DNA from: Mixophyes australis
Lineage: Eukaryota > Chordata > Amphibia > Anura > Limnodynastidae
Assembly: GCA_036250195.1 (NCBI GenBank)
Contig: JAVHZZ010000003.1
Coordinates: 88,986,418-89,050,417, forward strand
Length of the DNA: 64,000 nucleotides
Direction of reading: 5' to 3'
Below are positions 50,535 through 62,552 of the stretch, in pieces. The notes beneath the pieces were generated by a model that was not told the origin of the DNA, did no database searches, and saw only the letters and a program-made list of their open reading frames with translations. Position numbers and translations under genes: made by a program. Numbering within the stretch: the stretch's first letter is position 1; each line of letters starts with the position of its first letter.

Positions 50535-51628
50535 GAAAAAAATGTCCTCTATGTCTTCTCTTGAAGCTATATTATGCATTTTTTAGTACTGCTATTATTA
50601 TAGTTAATTATATGATTTTTAGTTGGTTATAATATATTACATTTTTAAATTGTTTTTACATTGGGATATCAAAGAACAATCATAGAATGAATTTTCAGGA
50701 TTAATTATATTATAATATGTGTATGGAATGCGGTAGGTGTTCAATATAAGACTAATTGTCCCCTTTTATATATCATATGGGTTCGCTTGAACTGCTTTGG
50801 CTATTGAAATGAGGTTTGGACTGTCAACAGGAAGTCAGCTTGTTATGCTGGGATCGGACAAACCGAATGTCAGCATGCATTACATTATGTGTTCCAAGAG
50901 AACCTATGGGCTTCCAGTTTTGACATGGTCAGATTTAAGCAGTATTTTTTTTTATATGTGTTACTGTAAAGCTTTTAAAAGATCGTTATCCTGTAGGATT
51001 TAATAAAACAGGTTTTGTGGACTATATGATCATGCTAATTAACGTAAGGTCTGACATCTCCTGTGATTGGACAGATACACTATAAATAGGATCACGGACA
51101 ATCAGTCATCAACATGTTTCGACTAGTTATAGTCTTTATCAAGGTGAATGGAGTAATAAAGCTGAGAGCTATATTTTATACTTCTTTGGACTCTGCACAG
51201 AAATCCTTTCAGGTAAACTGCACCATCAAGGACTGGAAACATCTTCAGTGGATGTACCACCCCGCTTTTAAAAAAAAAAGTTTAAAGAAAACAAAATCCT
51301 ATATAGAAGTGCCCTTTCTAAGAAAATGTATAGTGTTTTGACTCTAGGGGGCAATACGTCTGGAAAGTGTTTCACCAAGATCACCAATTCTTACAGGACA
51401 TTTCTTTTTCATCAAAAGAAGGGAGCACTTTGGTTGGAAAATTTAGACTTTGAGTGAACTATCCTTCTTAATAATATTATTTGGATTTTAAGATACTATT
51501 TGCATAAGCAATATCACACTATTATGGTTTCTTTATTTTTATATGCATTCTATTGGTACTATACCTGATGGACGAACAAAAATGTCTGAAAACAACGTTG
51601 ATGAAATTTAAGTATATTTAATTTTTGT
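50535..51628 (+). repeat. right terminal inverted repeat of the Penelope-like element
   Basis: Reverse complement of the left arm, about 80 percent similar by eye. It contains the 39-bp block at 51111-51149, which is not inverted relative to the left copy. Confidence 0.8.
51111..51149 (-). other. 39-bp hammerhead-like block, right copy
   Basis: Identical to 46378-46416 at 36 of 39 positions in the same orientation. On the minus strand GACTA and TAGTC can pair as stem II around a TAAC loop between TTGATAA and GAAAC. Two core positions (the C and second G of CUGANGA) are not the consensus, so self-cleavage is not expected. Confidence 0.5.
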
Positions 51629-51814
51629 ATTTGATAAGAAGAGATAGTTATAGCACCTGAATGGTTTGGTTTTGGTTTATATATTTTTTATGTGTTAAAC
51701 TTGTGTATTGTTTAGTAGAGACCAGTTGGCCTGCATTTAATAGTGGAGCGCTGGAAGAGCATAATTATTTGATAAGTAAGACAAAAAGATACAATAATTT
51801 TTTTGTTTTTGTGT

Positions 51815-51858
51815 GTGAGTGTGTGTGTGTCTGTGTGTGTGTTTGTGGGGGGGGGCAA
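51815..51858. repeat. (TG)n microsatellite
   Basis: A run of GTGTGTGTG with a few interruptions, ending in a G tract. Confidence 0.9.
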
Positions 51859-51869
51859 AGAAACTTTGG

Positions 51870-54140
51870 TAGTAAGGACCAGGAGAGGCAGAGATTTGCT
51901 CAGCCACAGGTACAATTAGCTAATGGAGCTCTGCAGTTAGTTCAAAACAAAAATTTGTTTAACTTTAGTGTGTTAATTATAAATTGAATCAAATCTTGTG
52001 AATTTATGGAAATAAATTGCACTTCAGGAGAGGTTTAGACTCTGGTAATATTAATATGACAGCACATTTGACATCTGAAGAGCTTAATGATTTTACACCT
52101 TCAGGAAAACTAATATATTTTAAGAAAAACTAAAGAAAAGTTTTGAGTTTAAATACAAAAATAAAGAAGAGGGACAGTCAGAAAAGGAAGGAAATAAAAA
52201 AGGGGCTGATCAACATATCACATGACACAAAAGATACTTGAAATGTATCCTTTATGAATCAAACAAATAGGGATATGTTGTATTATAAGCATTTTGATAA
52301 CAAAAATAAAAAGGGATTTAAAGGAACCTGGTAAAATATTGAATGATCTTGAAACTTGTAATATTTTGATGAATATCCTTTATATATACCACAATGTTAA
52401 AATATCTCATCTACAGTTGAATGTTTTACTCTCTTCTCAAAAAACATCAATAAAGTGGTACCTATGGAGACGCACATTATTCCACAATATTTGGAAATAT
52501 CTGCCTAAAATCACTTTTTCTAAATTTTGGGGATAGTTATGGTGACAGAATGGGCCTACACTGTCACCCTCTCCTGCTGCCATCAACAGTTTTGCAGATT
52601 CATCTTAGGGTTCCTCTTACTGTCAGTTACCTGCCGTTACTGACCACTGCTTCTAGTGTTACTTGGCCACCAGAAACTCACCACCTGTATGGGGCCTCTG
52701 TGTACCAGTTGTAGGAGAATAGCCGCTGCCACCACCAGGCTCCTTCACAAGCATCGGGAACTGTTTCTGGCTGTTCTGTGTAGTTATCATAGCATGTCAT
52801 TGCAAGTCACTGTGACTTGTCCCTTCTGACCTGTTACTCTGGATCAGGACAGCAGGCAGAACATTGACTAAGGGTGCTGGGACAGCCAGGAAATGGATGA
52901 GAGGCTTAGCACTAGTCTGTAAACCACAGGAATTCAGCAGATAAGCATTGTACAGGATTGCACAATGGTGTCAATAACTCGATAACCACATTAAAAAAAC
53001 AAATTTTTTTGGTATTACAAATACATTTTTTATATTTTATAACTGTAAAGGGAAGGGGAAACCTGCCCACAGCTATTCATGTATTAAAATTGCTCTTTTA
53101 TTTAACTATTTCAAAATCACAATATTTTTGCCCCTTCATGTGACCAGAGCACATTTAACATGTTGTGATCAGGTGATTCAAAGGGTTATACATTTGTTGT
53201 TTCTTAGCCCATGAAATTTAACTTTAATAGAGAAATATAGTTTATTTTGGTAACATTTAGAATAAAACATTTTTTAATTCAATGGACATTATATAAAGAA
53301 CAAAATAGCTAAAATACGAAATAATACACTTTTACGTGAGTATTCCTATAGTTATACTTACAACAACCCCGGATATTCGCCCCAGTACTTTAAGAAGGTA
53401 ATTATTCTAGGAATACCTGTTATGAGATAACAAATATGAGTACTTTATACAAGATTCTACACAGCTATAAGGCTCAATATCTTAGAGGTATATATTTTAG
53501 TTCAAATTAGTTTTTACCCTCCTGTGGCCGACCAACACCTCATCAAAGCAACAGAATAATTAACATTTCTGGTTTGCTCTCATACTCAATTACCAAGTAC
53601 AGAAGTTCTGCTAAAAAATAAATCTGATACACTTGAAAAAAACAATGGCCTACATTTGTTGGATTATATCTTAAAGGAATAATTAAGGAATGGTACTTTT
53701 TTCCAAGGCCAAAACCATTAAAAGTAATATTTTCTTTCCTATAAATAAATATATATATATATATATTTAGTTGATTTACTGCAAGAAAAGGTTTTTGGAA
53801 ATGTGGTTTTCGTAGAGGATGTAGGAATAAAATCATGAGTAATACAAACATTTTTAAAAATATCAAGTTAGTACACATCTCACATGTAATTGTGTTATAA
53901 ATGTAATAATATGTTCGTATAATCTTGTCTACATAGAATTGACAAATAGACCCTTGATAAAAAGAAAAAGACGACATTGCAGAAACATTAGAAATGGTTT
54001 CAAAGAACATCCTTTATGCAAAAGATCATAATGAAAATAGAATAACTGTAGCATTTGCTGAACAGACTCCCATTTTTATTAATGAAGAGGTGATAAGAGG
54101 TGGAAGAGATAGAAAGAACTGCAATGGATTTATAATCTTA
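51870..54140. other. no gene recognised
   Basis: AT-rich sequence. A short TA run lies at about 53747-53766. The stretch 52550-52930 is more GC-rich (CCGCTGCCACCACCAGGC) and might be a repeat remnant; no ends were found. Confidence 0.4.
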
Positions 54141-54704
54141 ATATTTTGAGCAAGGATGAGCGGGCTCGGATTTCGCTAATCCAAGCCCACCCGAACAGTG
54201 CAGATCCGGCGGGATCCGAGCGCTGTTCGGGTATTTCCGGCGGCGAAATGAATCCAAAACGAGGCTATGACATCCAAGTCTCGCGCCGGATCTCGCGAGA
54301 CTCGAATGTTATAAATTCCCATCTTCATTCTGGCTGAGATCAGGGAAGAGAGAGGTTGTAGTGTAGTGGTGCTCCTGTATCCTGTGTCCTGCTTAATCCA
54401 GTGGTTAGTTAGTTTCTCCTGTGCTCTGTCCTGTTGATCAGTCCAGTGGTGCTTTTGTCCTGTGCTCTGTGCTGCTGAGTCCAGTGGTGCTTTGGCCAGT
54501 GCTCTGTCCTGCTGAGTCCAGTGGTGCTTTTGTCCTGTGCTTTGTTCTGCTAAGTCCATAGTTATTTTAAAATTATTAAAAAATCATAAAAAATGAAAAA
54601 TAAAAAATTCTAGAAAACGAATTAAATTTTTTTTACAAAAATTATACAAAAATAATTTAAAAAAAATATAAAAAATTATTTAAAAAGTATAAAAAAAATT
54701 CTAG

Positions 54705-55135
54705 TGCAATATATTCTTGCAGTTCAGAAATATTAGTACTGCAATACCTACGTTCACTGTTCTTGCAGTCCAGAAATATTAGTACTGCAATATTTACCTA
54801 CGTTCACTGTTCTTGCAGTCCAGAAATATTAGTACTGCAATATTTACCTACGTTCACTGTTCTTGCAGTCCAGAAATATTAGTACTGCAATATTTACCTA
54901 CGTTCACTGTTCTTGCAGTCCAGAAATATTAGTACTGCAATATTTACCTACGTTCACTGTTCTTGCAGTCCAGAAATATTAGTACTGCTAAATTAAAATA
55001 CGTTCACTGTTCTTGCAGTCCAGAAATATTAGTACTGCAATATTTACCTACGTTCACTGTTCTTGCAGTCCAGAAATATTAGTACTGCAATATTTACCTA
55101 CGTTCACTGTTCTTGCAGTCCAGAAATATTAGTAC
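54705..55135. repeat. 50-bp tandem repeat, about eight copies
   Basis: The unit contains CGTTCACTGTTCTTGCAGTC and CAGAAATATTAGTACTGCAA. Successive AGTACTGCAA words are exactly 50 bp apart in the central copies. The last copy runs into the start of the BED-finger gene. Confidence 0.93.
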
Positions 55136-55151
55136 CAGAGATTTAACTATA

Positions 55152-56551
55152 ATGGAGTACAAAAATTTGGAGGATAAAGTAGGAAAAGATCAAGACCCAC
55201 TTCCTCCTAATGCTGAAGCTGCTGCCACTAGTCATGACATAGATGATGAAATGCCATCAATGTCGTCTCCCAAGGCCGATGCCCAATCTCCTAGTAGAGG
55301 GCATGTAAAATCCAAACAGCCAAAGTTCACTAAAATTAGCAAAAAAAGAAAATTAAAATCATCTGAGGAGAAACGTAAACTTGCCAATATGCCATTTACG
55401 ACACGGAGTGGCAAGGAACGGCTTAGGCCCTGGCCCGTGTTCATGACTAGTGGTTCAGCTTCACCCAAGGATCTAAGCCCTCCTCCTCCCCCCCCTCAAA
55501 AAAAATTAAAAGAGTTATGCAGTCAGCAACAACACAGCAAACAACTCTGCCTTCTAAAGAGATGACATCACAAATCCCCAAGGCGAGTCCAAGGGTGTTG
55601 GTGGTTGCGAAGCCTGACCTTCCCATCACTGTACGGGAAGAGGTGGCTCCTTCCACCATTTGCAGCACGCCCTCTGCATATGCTGGAAGGATCACCCACA
55701 GTCCAGTTACAGATTTGGCTAATGAAGGTGTCAATGTTGTACACCGGGAGGAGGATATTGATGTAGCTGGCGCTGAGGAGGAACTTGACGAGGAGGATGC
55801 TGATGTGGTTATCTTAAATGAGGCACCAGGGGGGGAAACAGTTGTTGTCCATGGGATAAAAAAGTCCATCGTCATGCCTGGGCAGAAGACCAAAAAATCC
55901 ACCTCTTCGGTCTGGAGTTATTTCTATCCCAATCCGGACAACAAATGTATGGTCATATGTACCTTATGTAAAGCTCAAATAAGCAGGGGTAAGGATCTTG
56001 GCCACCTAGGGACATCCTCCATTATACGTCACCTAAAGAACCTTCATAATTCAGTGTTTAGTTCAGGACCTGTGGCTAGGACCGTCAGCAGTCCAGGGAC
56101 ACCTAAATCCCTTGGTCCTGTTGTATACACACCAGCAACACCCTCCTCGTCAACTTCCTCCACGATCTCCATCAGAAATAGTCCTGCAGGCCATGTCAAG
56201 GGCATGACTGAGTCCTCTTCAATCCGGGATTCTTCCAGAGGATCCTGCAGCGGTACGCCTACTACTGCCGCTACTGCTGTTGCTGCTGGTAGTCGGTCAT
56301 CTTCCCAGAGGGGAAGTCGTAAGAACGCTATGTCTTTCACCAAACAGTTGACCGTACAACAGTCGTTTGCCATGAGCACGAAGTACGACAGTAGTCATCC
56401 TATGGCAAAGCGGATAACTGCAGCCGTAACAGCTATGTTGGTGCTAGACGTGCGTCCGGTGTCCGCCATCAGTGGAGTGGGATTTAGACGGTTGATGGAG
56501 GTATTGTGTCCCCGGTACCAAATCCCGTCGAGATTCCACTTCACTAGGTAG
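55152..56551 (+). pseudogene. hAT transposase N-terminal part with BED zinc finger
   Basis: The ATG at 55152 opens a frame that is lost near the C8/A8 runs at 55490-55508. The following part continues one frame over to 56551, so a single indel separates them. The second part has an acidic stretch (about 55755-55815) and the BED finger: SSVWSYFY, CTLC and HLKNLH (C-x2-C, H-x4-H), which binds element DNA. After the signature SFAMSTKYDSSHPMAKRIT the protein reaches LCPRYQIPSRFHFTR and stops at the second repeat array, just where the catalytic region should begin. Confidence 0.8.
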
Positions 56552-56745
56552 TCCAGAAATATTAGTACCAGAGATTAAACTACGTTCACTGTTCCTGCGG
56601 TCCAGAAATATTAGTACCAGAGATTAAACTTTGTTCACTGTTCCTGCAGTCCAGAAATATTAGTACCAGAGATTACACTACGTTCACTGTTCCTGCAGTC
56701 CAGAAATATTAGTACCAGAGATTAAACTACGTTCACTGTTCCTGA
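56552..56745. repeat. 49-bp tandem repeat, four copies
   Basis: The unit has CCAGAAATATTAGTACCAGA and CTACGTTCACTGTTCCTGC. It is a sister of the 50-bp array on the other side of the coding region, but its units have CCAGAGATTAAAC where the first array has CTGCAATATTTAC. Confidence 0.9.
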
Positions 56746-57232
56746 TTGGTTTGTTAAAGTGCGAATGTCCTATTTCAACAGGGTGGGTGGGAGGGCCCAA
56801 GGAGAATTCCATCTTGCACCTCTAGCAAACTCTTGCAAACTGCCATCCTGTCTGCCACAGCAGTGCCACTCCTAGATGGGCCACGTGTTTGTGCCGCCCA
56901 CTTGTGTCGCTGAGCTTAGACATCCAGCTACCTCGGTGCAACCTTTTGGACTAAAAACAATATTGTGAGGTGTGAGGTGTTTAGAATAGACTGGAAATTA
57001 GTGGAAATTAATGTTATTGAGGTTAATATTAGTGTAGGAGTGGAAAAAAAAACAAAAATATGGATTTTAGCACTTTTTATGCTTTTTTTAAAAAAAAATC
57101 AGAACCCAAAATCAGAACCAAAACCTTTCGTGGGGTGTTTTGGCAAAACAAATCAGAACCCAAAACCTCAAGCTAATCAGAACCCAAAACCCAAAACACC
57201 AAAAGTGGCCGGTGCACACCCCTAATTTTGAG

Positions 57233-57384
57233 TCCATCTGGTTTTAATGTAGGTTTTAGTTTAAATTTGCTTTTGCACTCACATGTGGCATAATCTGCAT
57301 TACTAATTTTGCAATTTTCCTTTGCTTCTCCCCTGTTATATTTTTAGGTAGTATGATGATTGAGCATTGGAATAGGCATATATA

Positions 57385-57420
<36 letters not shown>

Positions 57421-60400
57421 GCTGACTGCTCATACCTGGACCTTATCTGCTTCCCCCACTATAATCCTGTACTCCTGCCCCCTACGTTCCTACTGATTGG
57501 CTGCCCCCTGCCCCCAGTGGAGTTAACTCTTGCTATACTCGGTACTTTCTTTTACCTGCCCCCTCAGCATTTATGTTACCTCGGGCTAATCCCCGCCCTC
57601 TGTTATCCTTATTTTTATTTTACAAAAATCAAGCATGTGAGGGGCTGAGAAGTGGATACTGAGGGAGGGGGAAGAGAGGCGGTAGATTGAAGCTTTGCCC
57701 AGAGTGCTGATAAACCTTGTACTCCCTCCTCCACCACCTTCCTAACAGAGCACAACAGCATCCCACACGGTGTAGTGCTGTTCCGCATTATGAGGTTTCT
57801 CACTGATTTTCAGCCCATGAAAAACAGTTCTGCTCATCGCCGATTAACAGTACAAAAATCTGAAGCATGTCTTTGTCTCCAGACTACAAATTATTAACTA
57901 AGCTGTGCAAACTAGCTTTTAAAAAGGAAGGGCGGAGAAGACACTAACATCTTTAGTGCCCATCTATTACATTTGTAAAAGTTTGTATATGTTGTAATGG
58001 GAGTGGCACTGCAGAATTTTTTGGGCTCTCCAGATGCGATTCCATTCAAATCTGGGTGTAAATATGCTGTGTCTAAATGTTACTTGTCATATATTAACAG
58101 AAGGGAGTGCAGGATACGCACATGTATATATGCAATATAAAGTCACATCAGAACGCATTACACTACAAATATTTTAGCAAATAAATGAACAGCACATAAT
58201 ACTATAGTCATTAATACAAATATGTGCTTTAAAATATATATATATATATACTTTATACATGCATAAGTTAGGATCTTCTTAATGGGCACTGTACATACAC
58301 AATGCACACTGTACATACACAATGCACACTATACATACACAATGCGTCTTTATAGTCTTGCTTCACTTCCTACACATGTTTTTTGCTATCTATTTGCATG
58401 CATACTTATAATTTTTAATACAAAGACTAGGCCACGACAGTGACAGTCATCACTATCACTATGTACTTACACCTGCCCTGTAGCTGGTGCTAATGATATG
58501 GCTTAAAAAAGCGTACTTACAAGATATACAGGACTTGTCACTCTCTTACTGTACATTGACTATGTTCTTCCACCTTATCCTACCATTGCTCAGCCCTTCA
58601 AGTCGTAGGCAGTCATAGGTGTCATTTGTATTTGGACATGAATTGCATGCATTTGTGTTCATTCCCATAAGTCTCATTCTGACGCATGTATAGAGCAAAT
58701 ACAGCACACAAATGGACTTGCTTTCAAATATGAATCAGGCCTATGGTGTGGAGAATATAAAATATGGGTGCAAAATATATATGGTTGGTTTCCTAAACAA
58801 TGACACAGTTTTTCGAGTACAGATATGGGTTTTATTATCTGAAATATTTGGGACCAGACGTTTTTCAGATCGTGTTATTTCTCATAATTTGGAGCAGAGC
58901 ATTGTATTTTCTTACCCTACTCTTTCCCTGTATTTTGGTCCTCATTAACTTACCTAGCAGCTGAACTTTCAGTACTGTATCAGGACAAAATGCTATATGA
59001 TCACCAAGCATAATAAAAAATAGATATACCTTCAAAAATGGTGCTAAATCAATTAAAGATGTTATACGATAAACAATATATATCAGACGATAACTCTAAT
59101 GAAGCTGCTGCAAAGAAGGAGGTTGCCACCCTCCTCTCCTAAATGAGCACAATAATAAAACAAATTCCCGCAGTGATAATTAATACTGAATCTATGTATC
59201 ATACACAATATAAAAACTACATACTCTGGTCACCAATTATATCTTTAGATCTAGAGTCTTCTGAAATAGAGGTGGTCTCTTTAAGTGTTTCTACATATGA
59301 TTATCTTTGTAATTTCCTATTTTCAAAATGACTATAACTAGTTATATTAGCAGGCCAAAGGTAAATATTTGCACTGCCAAAATAGTTTTATATATGGCTA
59401 TCTAGATCCATATTGATATGTGTTTTTAATTTGAACAAGTTCATATATTTTAACCATTGATTTATATTGTTTTCATATTTGCATGATCACCAAGCAACAG
59501 CAATTACTAAGTTGGACCTGTCAAGCGTGGACATATTTGATACATTTACTTATTAAAAACTTTTGCTTTTAGTAAAGAATCAGAGGCGCTTTTAAGAGTG
59601 ATTTCCAGTTGCCCAGAAGCCCTCATCACACTTGAAATGGCTTCTAGGAACCTTCTCCTTCTGTCTGCATTAAAAAAACAATATAATAGTCTGTAGTCTA
59701 AGACCCATTTTTTTGTAGGGAGTTTAATGAACTTTGGATTTAACAAAATGGCTGCCACGATTGTTCTCACTTTTGACTCTAGTGTTTCTGTGACTTTAGA
59801 GAAAAAAGAAATGCTGTACAATTAAGTTACTTGTGATATTCTGCAATTTATTGGCTGTGAAGAGTGGTGTTAAGCACTTGGTGAGTAACTTTTACACTAA
59901 TTGTATTTTTTTATGTCATTAGATGTGAGTGGGAGATTAGTATTCATTTTGTTGTATTACTTTACAAGGTATTACATTATATGGTTTTGGTAAGATGGTC
60001 AAGACTAATTTATGTAAAAGAGATTAATATTAATGTGGGTTTAATGTACAGCTTAAAAACCCCACATAAAGCCTAATTTTGTTTATTTGTTTATTTATGA
60101 AACCAGGCATTTGGAAGCCCCTCTCTAGAAATCTGCATTTGCCCCTGAGAATGGTCTAAAATATAATCTTCCCCGCCCCGTTTGTGTTCGTACACTAGCC
60201 CTCTCCTCCCCTGTCAGTGCCCCCAACCAGTAAGTAGTCTGTGAGACATAGTTTTGCCTGCTCAAATCTCATGCTAATAAGTTGAAAAGGCAGAGGTGCA
60301 TCTTCCAACCACAGACTCCCTCTTAAAGTAGTCTCATGTAGCGTTGGGAGAGGGAGAAGGTGATGGGGTAGGGAAATTATAGGAGATGATGGGCAGAGAG

Positions 60401-60919
60401 AGGGAAGGAGGAGTTGGTAAAGTTAAAGATACCACACTGGTTGGAAAAGACAAAATCAAGGAAGTGGCCACTGGTGTTGGAGGGAACAGAGGTTTGTTGT
60501 AAGAGGCCAAAAGATGATGAGAGGGAGAGAAGTTAGGAGGCTGCTATGTCAATGAGATCAGGATGGTGAAGTCACCCAGGATGAGGTATAGACACAGTGA
60601 TGGCAAAAGCTAAAAATAATCATCAGTGCTAAATCTATAAATCTTATCCACAAATAAATTAGAAATATAGAGTATAATATATAAGTTGCTGAAAAAACAA
60701 GTGATTCTATCAAATCTTTAAATGTATCATAAAAGTACACACATACCGCGTGTGTGTGTATAAAATAATACTTCTTTATGTAATTATTGGCAGCACTGAG
60801 CGTAGAGTGCCCTTATATAGGCCCAATCCATGAAAATCAGAAGCCAGCATCATAAAAACATCACTGATAAACAAATAGACTGAGCAGTTCTTACATTTTT
60901 GATATGTGGACCTGAACCA

Positions 60920-60957
<38 letters not shown>

Positions 60958-61130
60958 ATTGAAAGATGAAATGGCGCTTTTCACTCTTTTAGGTAAAAAT
61001 TTACAGTGAAAAGCAGTAATACCTTAAGTGCAGGTTTACAGAGAAGTGAAATGCAGGCAGGTGAGGTGTACCAGCTGACCAGGCTGATCATGTGACTAAC
61101 TGACATCATCATCAGCCTTTGTGATGTCAC
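57233..61130. other. no gene recognised; microsatellites
   Basis: TA runs at about 57378-57420 and 58228-58250, and a TG run at 60924-60953. A minus-strand ORF at 59821-59546 (91 residues, with NADRRRRFLEAISSVMRASG) could be a diverged repeat fragment but I do not recognise it. About 60230-60580 is purine-rich and may be an old repeat. Confidence 0.4.
60924..60953. repeat. (TG)n microsatellite
   Basis: About 15 perfect TG dinucleotides. Confidence 0.95.
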
Positions 61131-61263
61131 TCTTCTGTGGTATATAAGTCCCTGCTTGGTGCAGAACAGTCAGTTATCAGCTGAGTAGGAGCTGTGTATT
61201 ACACATGCACACATTGCTTATTGCTGTGGCTGTGTCTACTGGTATAACATCTCACATTATAAG
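61075..61263 (+). promoter_or_regulatory. promoter-like stretch with TATA box and downstream splice donor
   Basis: TGACATCATCATCAG and GTGATGTCAC (CRE/AP-1-like) precede GTATATAAGT at about 61140. About 120 bases further, ATTATAAGGTAAGC has the form of an exon end with a strong donor. No coding exon follows that I can recognise before 64000, so it may start a gene outside the window or belong to a repeat. Confidence 0.35.
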
Positions 61264-61539
61264 GTAAGCTTATTTTAAATGTTATATGGAAATAATGTTA
61301 AAATTAACATCAGTCATCAACTAATATGTATGAAAATATAGTTTAACACCGTCAGCCTAAAGGGGAAACTCCCAAATTATTAGGCTTAAACAGTTCCATA
61401 AATTATTTTAATGTTTTTAACACCAAGGAATGACACCAACACAGGCTATTTCATAGAGATGGCAGCACCAATGACCATTGACAGTAATGACAGTTACACT
61501 CACTGGGTCCAGTAGATGAATTAAGAGAGTGTTATGTCG

Positions 61540-61940
61540 GATAGGAATAAGGAGAAAACCAGAAATGTGTATATTGGGGCACTCAAAAGGTTGAACTATC
61601 TTAAAATTTGCATATAAACTTTTTTTTAAGACCGCAGTGAACCAAGGAGCACCTTTGTTCATGTTAATATTAATAAATAAAGTTATATAGCATCGGTGTG
61701 GCACAGCAGTGATTCACTGAGGTCTTAACAGTTATCCGTAAACATGGTTGTTCATTATTACACACATTTTTTAATCATTTCACTAATATAATTCAATGCT
61801 ATTAAAATGATGGTCCTATGTATTGAATTAATTAATGAACAAACATTTTTTAATGTATATCAATAAAGTTTATATGCAATTTTTAAGATAGTTTAACCTT
61901 TTGAGTGTCCCATTTCTGGACTTCTCCTTATTCCTATTCA
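61540..61940. repeat. inverted repeat, arms about 85 bp
   Basis: The left arm has GGAATAAGGAGAA, GGCACTCAAAAGGTTGAACT and TTGCATATAAACTT; the right arm has their complements in reverse order. The 230 bp between show nothing recognisable. No class is assigned. Confidence 0.75.
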
Positions 61941-62552
61941 ATTGAAATACTTGTGTGGGAGCACCCTCCCTGGGATGCTCATGATAATCAGAATTAGAAT
62001 CCATCATTGGAAAAGATTATAATAATTGGTCATCAAAGGGATATTTGGTTTATTCGGTGCAGTGTACTTTTTTTTCTTAAAGAGTATTAAGTTGATCTGA
62101 AAATCAACCCCGTCCAAGTAGTTTGATCATCAGTCTTTGTCAGGTGTATACCTAAATATTTAATTTTAGAGAGCTGCCACTTGGTGGCATATTCAAAATC
62201 ATTGATGTTGAGGTCTGTAGTACTGGCAAATGTTCGGAAGAACAATGCTGCTAATTGAATATGCTTGACAGGAGCTCTTTGGTAGGTGAGAGAAAAATCT
62301 CAATTTTATTTGTATTAAGTGGTATAGTTATGTACTTCTTGGAACATATGTGGGAGTAAGGTCAGTAGTTCATAAGGGGTTATTAGGATATCAGCATACA
62401 ATGCTATAGGGTTGACTTTTAATACCTGATGTCACAGCCTGTATAATGTTGCATAGTGATACTTGTTGGTTATCCATGGCAGCCAAAAATAAGTTTGAAG
62501 ATTGCTAATGCAGTGTCAGGTGACCATCGATAGCTGTGTCTTGAAAGAATAA

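Larger units (their letters stand above)
45690..51628 (-). mobile_element. Penelope-like element with inverted terminal repeats, degenerate
   Basis: On the minus strand an N-terminal segment, a reverse transcriptase and a GIY-YIG endonuclease follow in the order of Penelope-like elements (Neptune-like, inference). Long inverted repeats enclose them: about 45690-46995 and 50535-51628. Two insertions break the coding part, a solo LTR (48842-49550) and an unclassified 680-bp piece (about 47515-48195). Stops and frame shifts are many. Outer ends are placed where the inverted homology stops (AAATATACTTAAATT); no target duplication was identified. Confidence 0.8.
54151..57224 (+). mobile_element. 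hAT-type element, 3.07 kb, with BED-finger ORF and no catalytic core
   Basis: The left end CAAGGATGAGCGGG and the right end (minus strand) TAGGGGTGTGCACCGG are imperfect inverted repeats. ATTTTGAG flanks exactly (54143-54150, 57225-57232). Inside are a 50-bp tandem array, a BED-finger coding region (55152-56551) and a second, 49-bp array. The RNase H-like transposase core is absent, so it depends on another copy for movement. Confidence 0.85.

Noticed and set aside
54705..55135. 50-bp repeat array as a CRISPR
   Set aside because: The whole 50 bp repeats, so there are no spacers; it lies inside a hAT-type element.
59546..59821. Minus-strand ORF of 91 residues with an RRRRF segment
   Set aside because: No family resemblance, no splice or promoter context; kept only as a note in the gene-free stretch.
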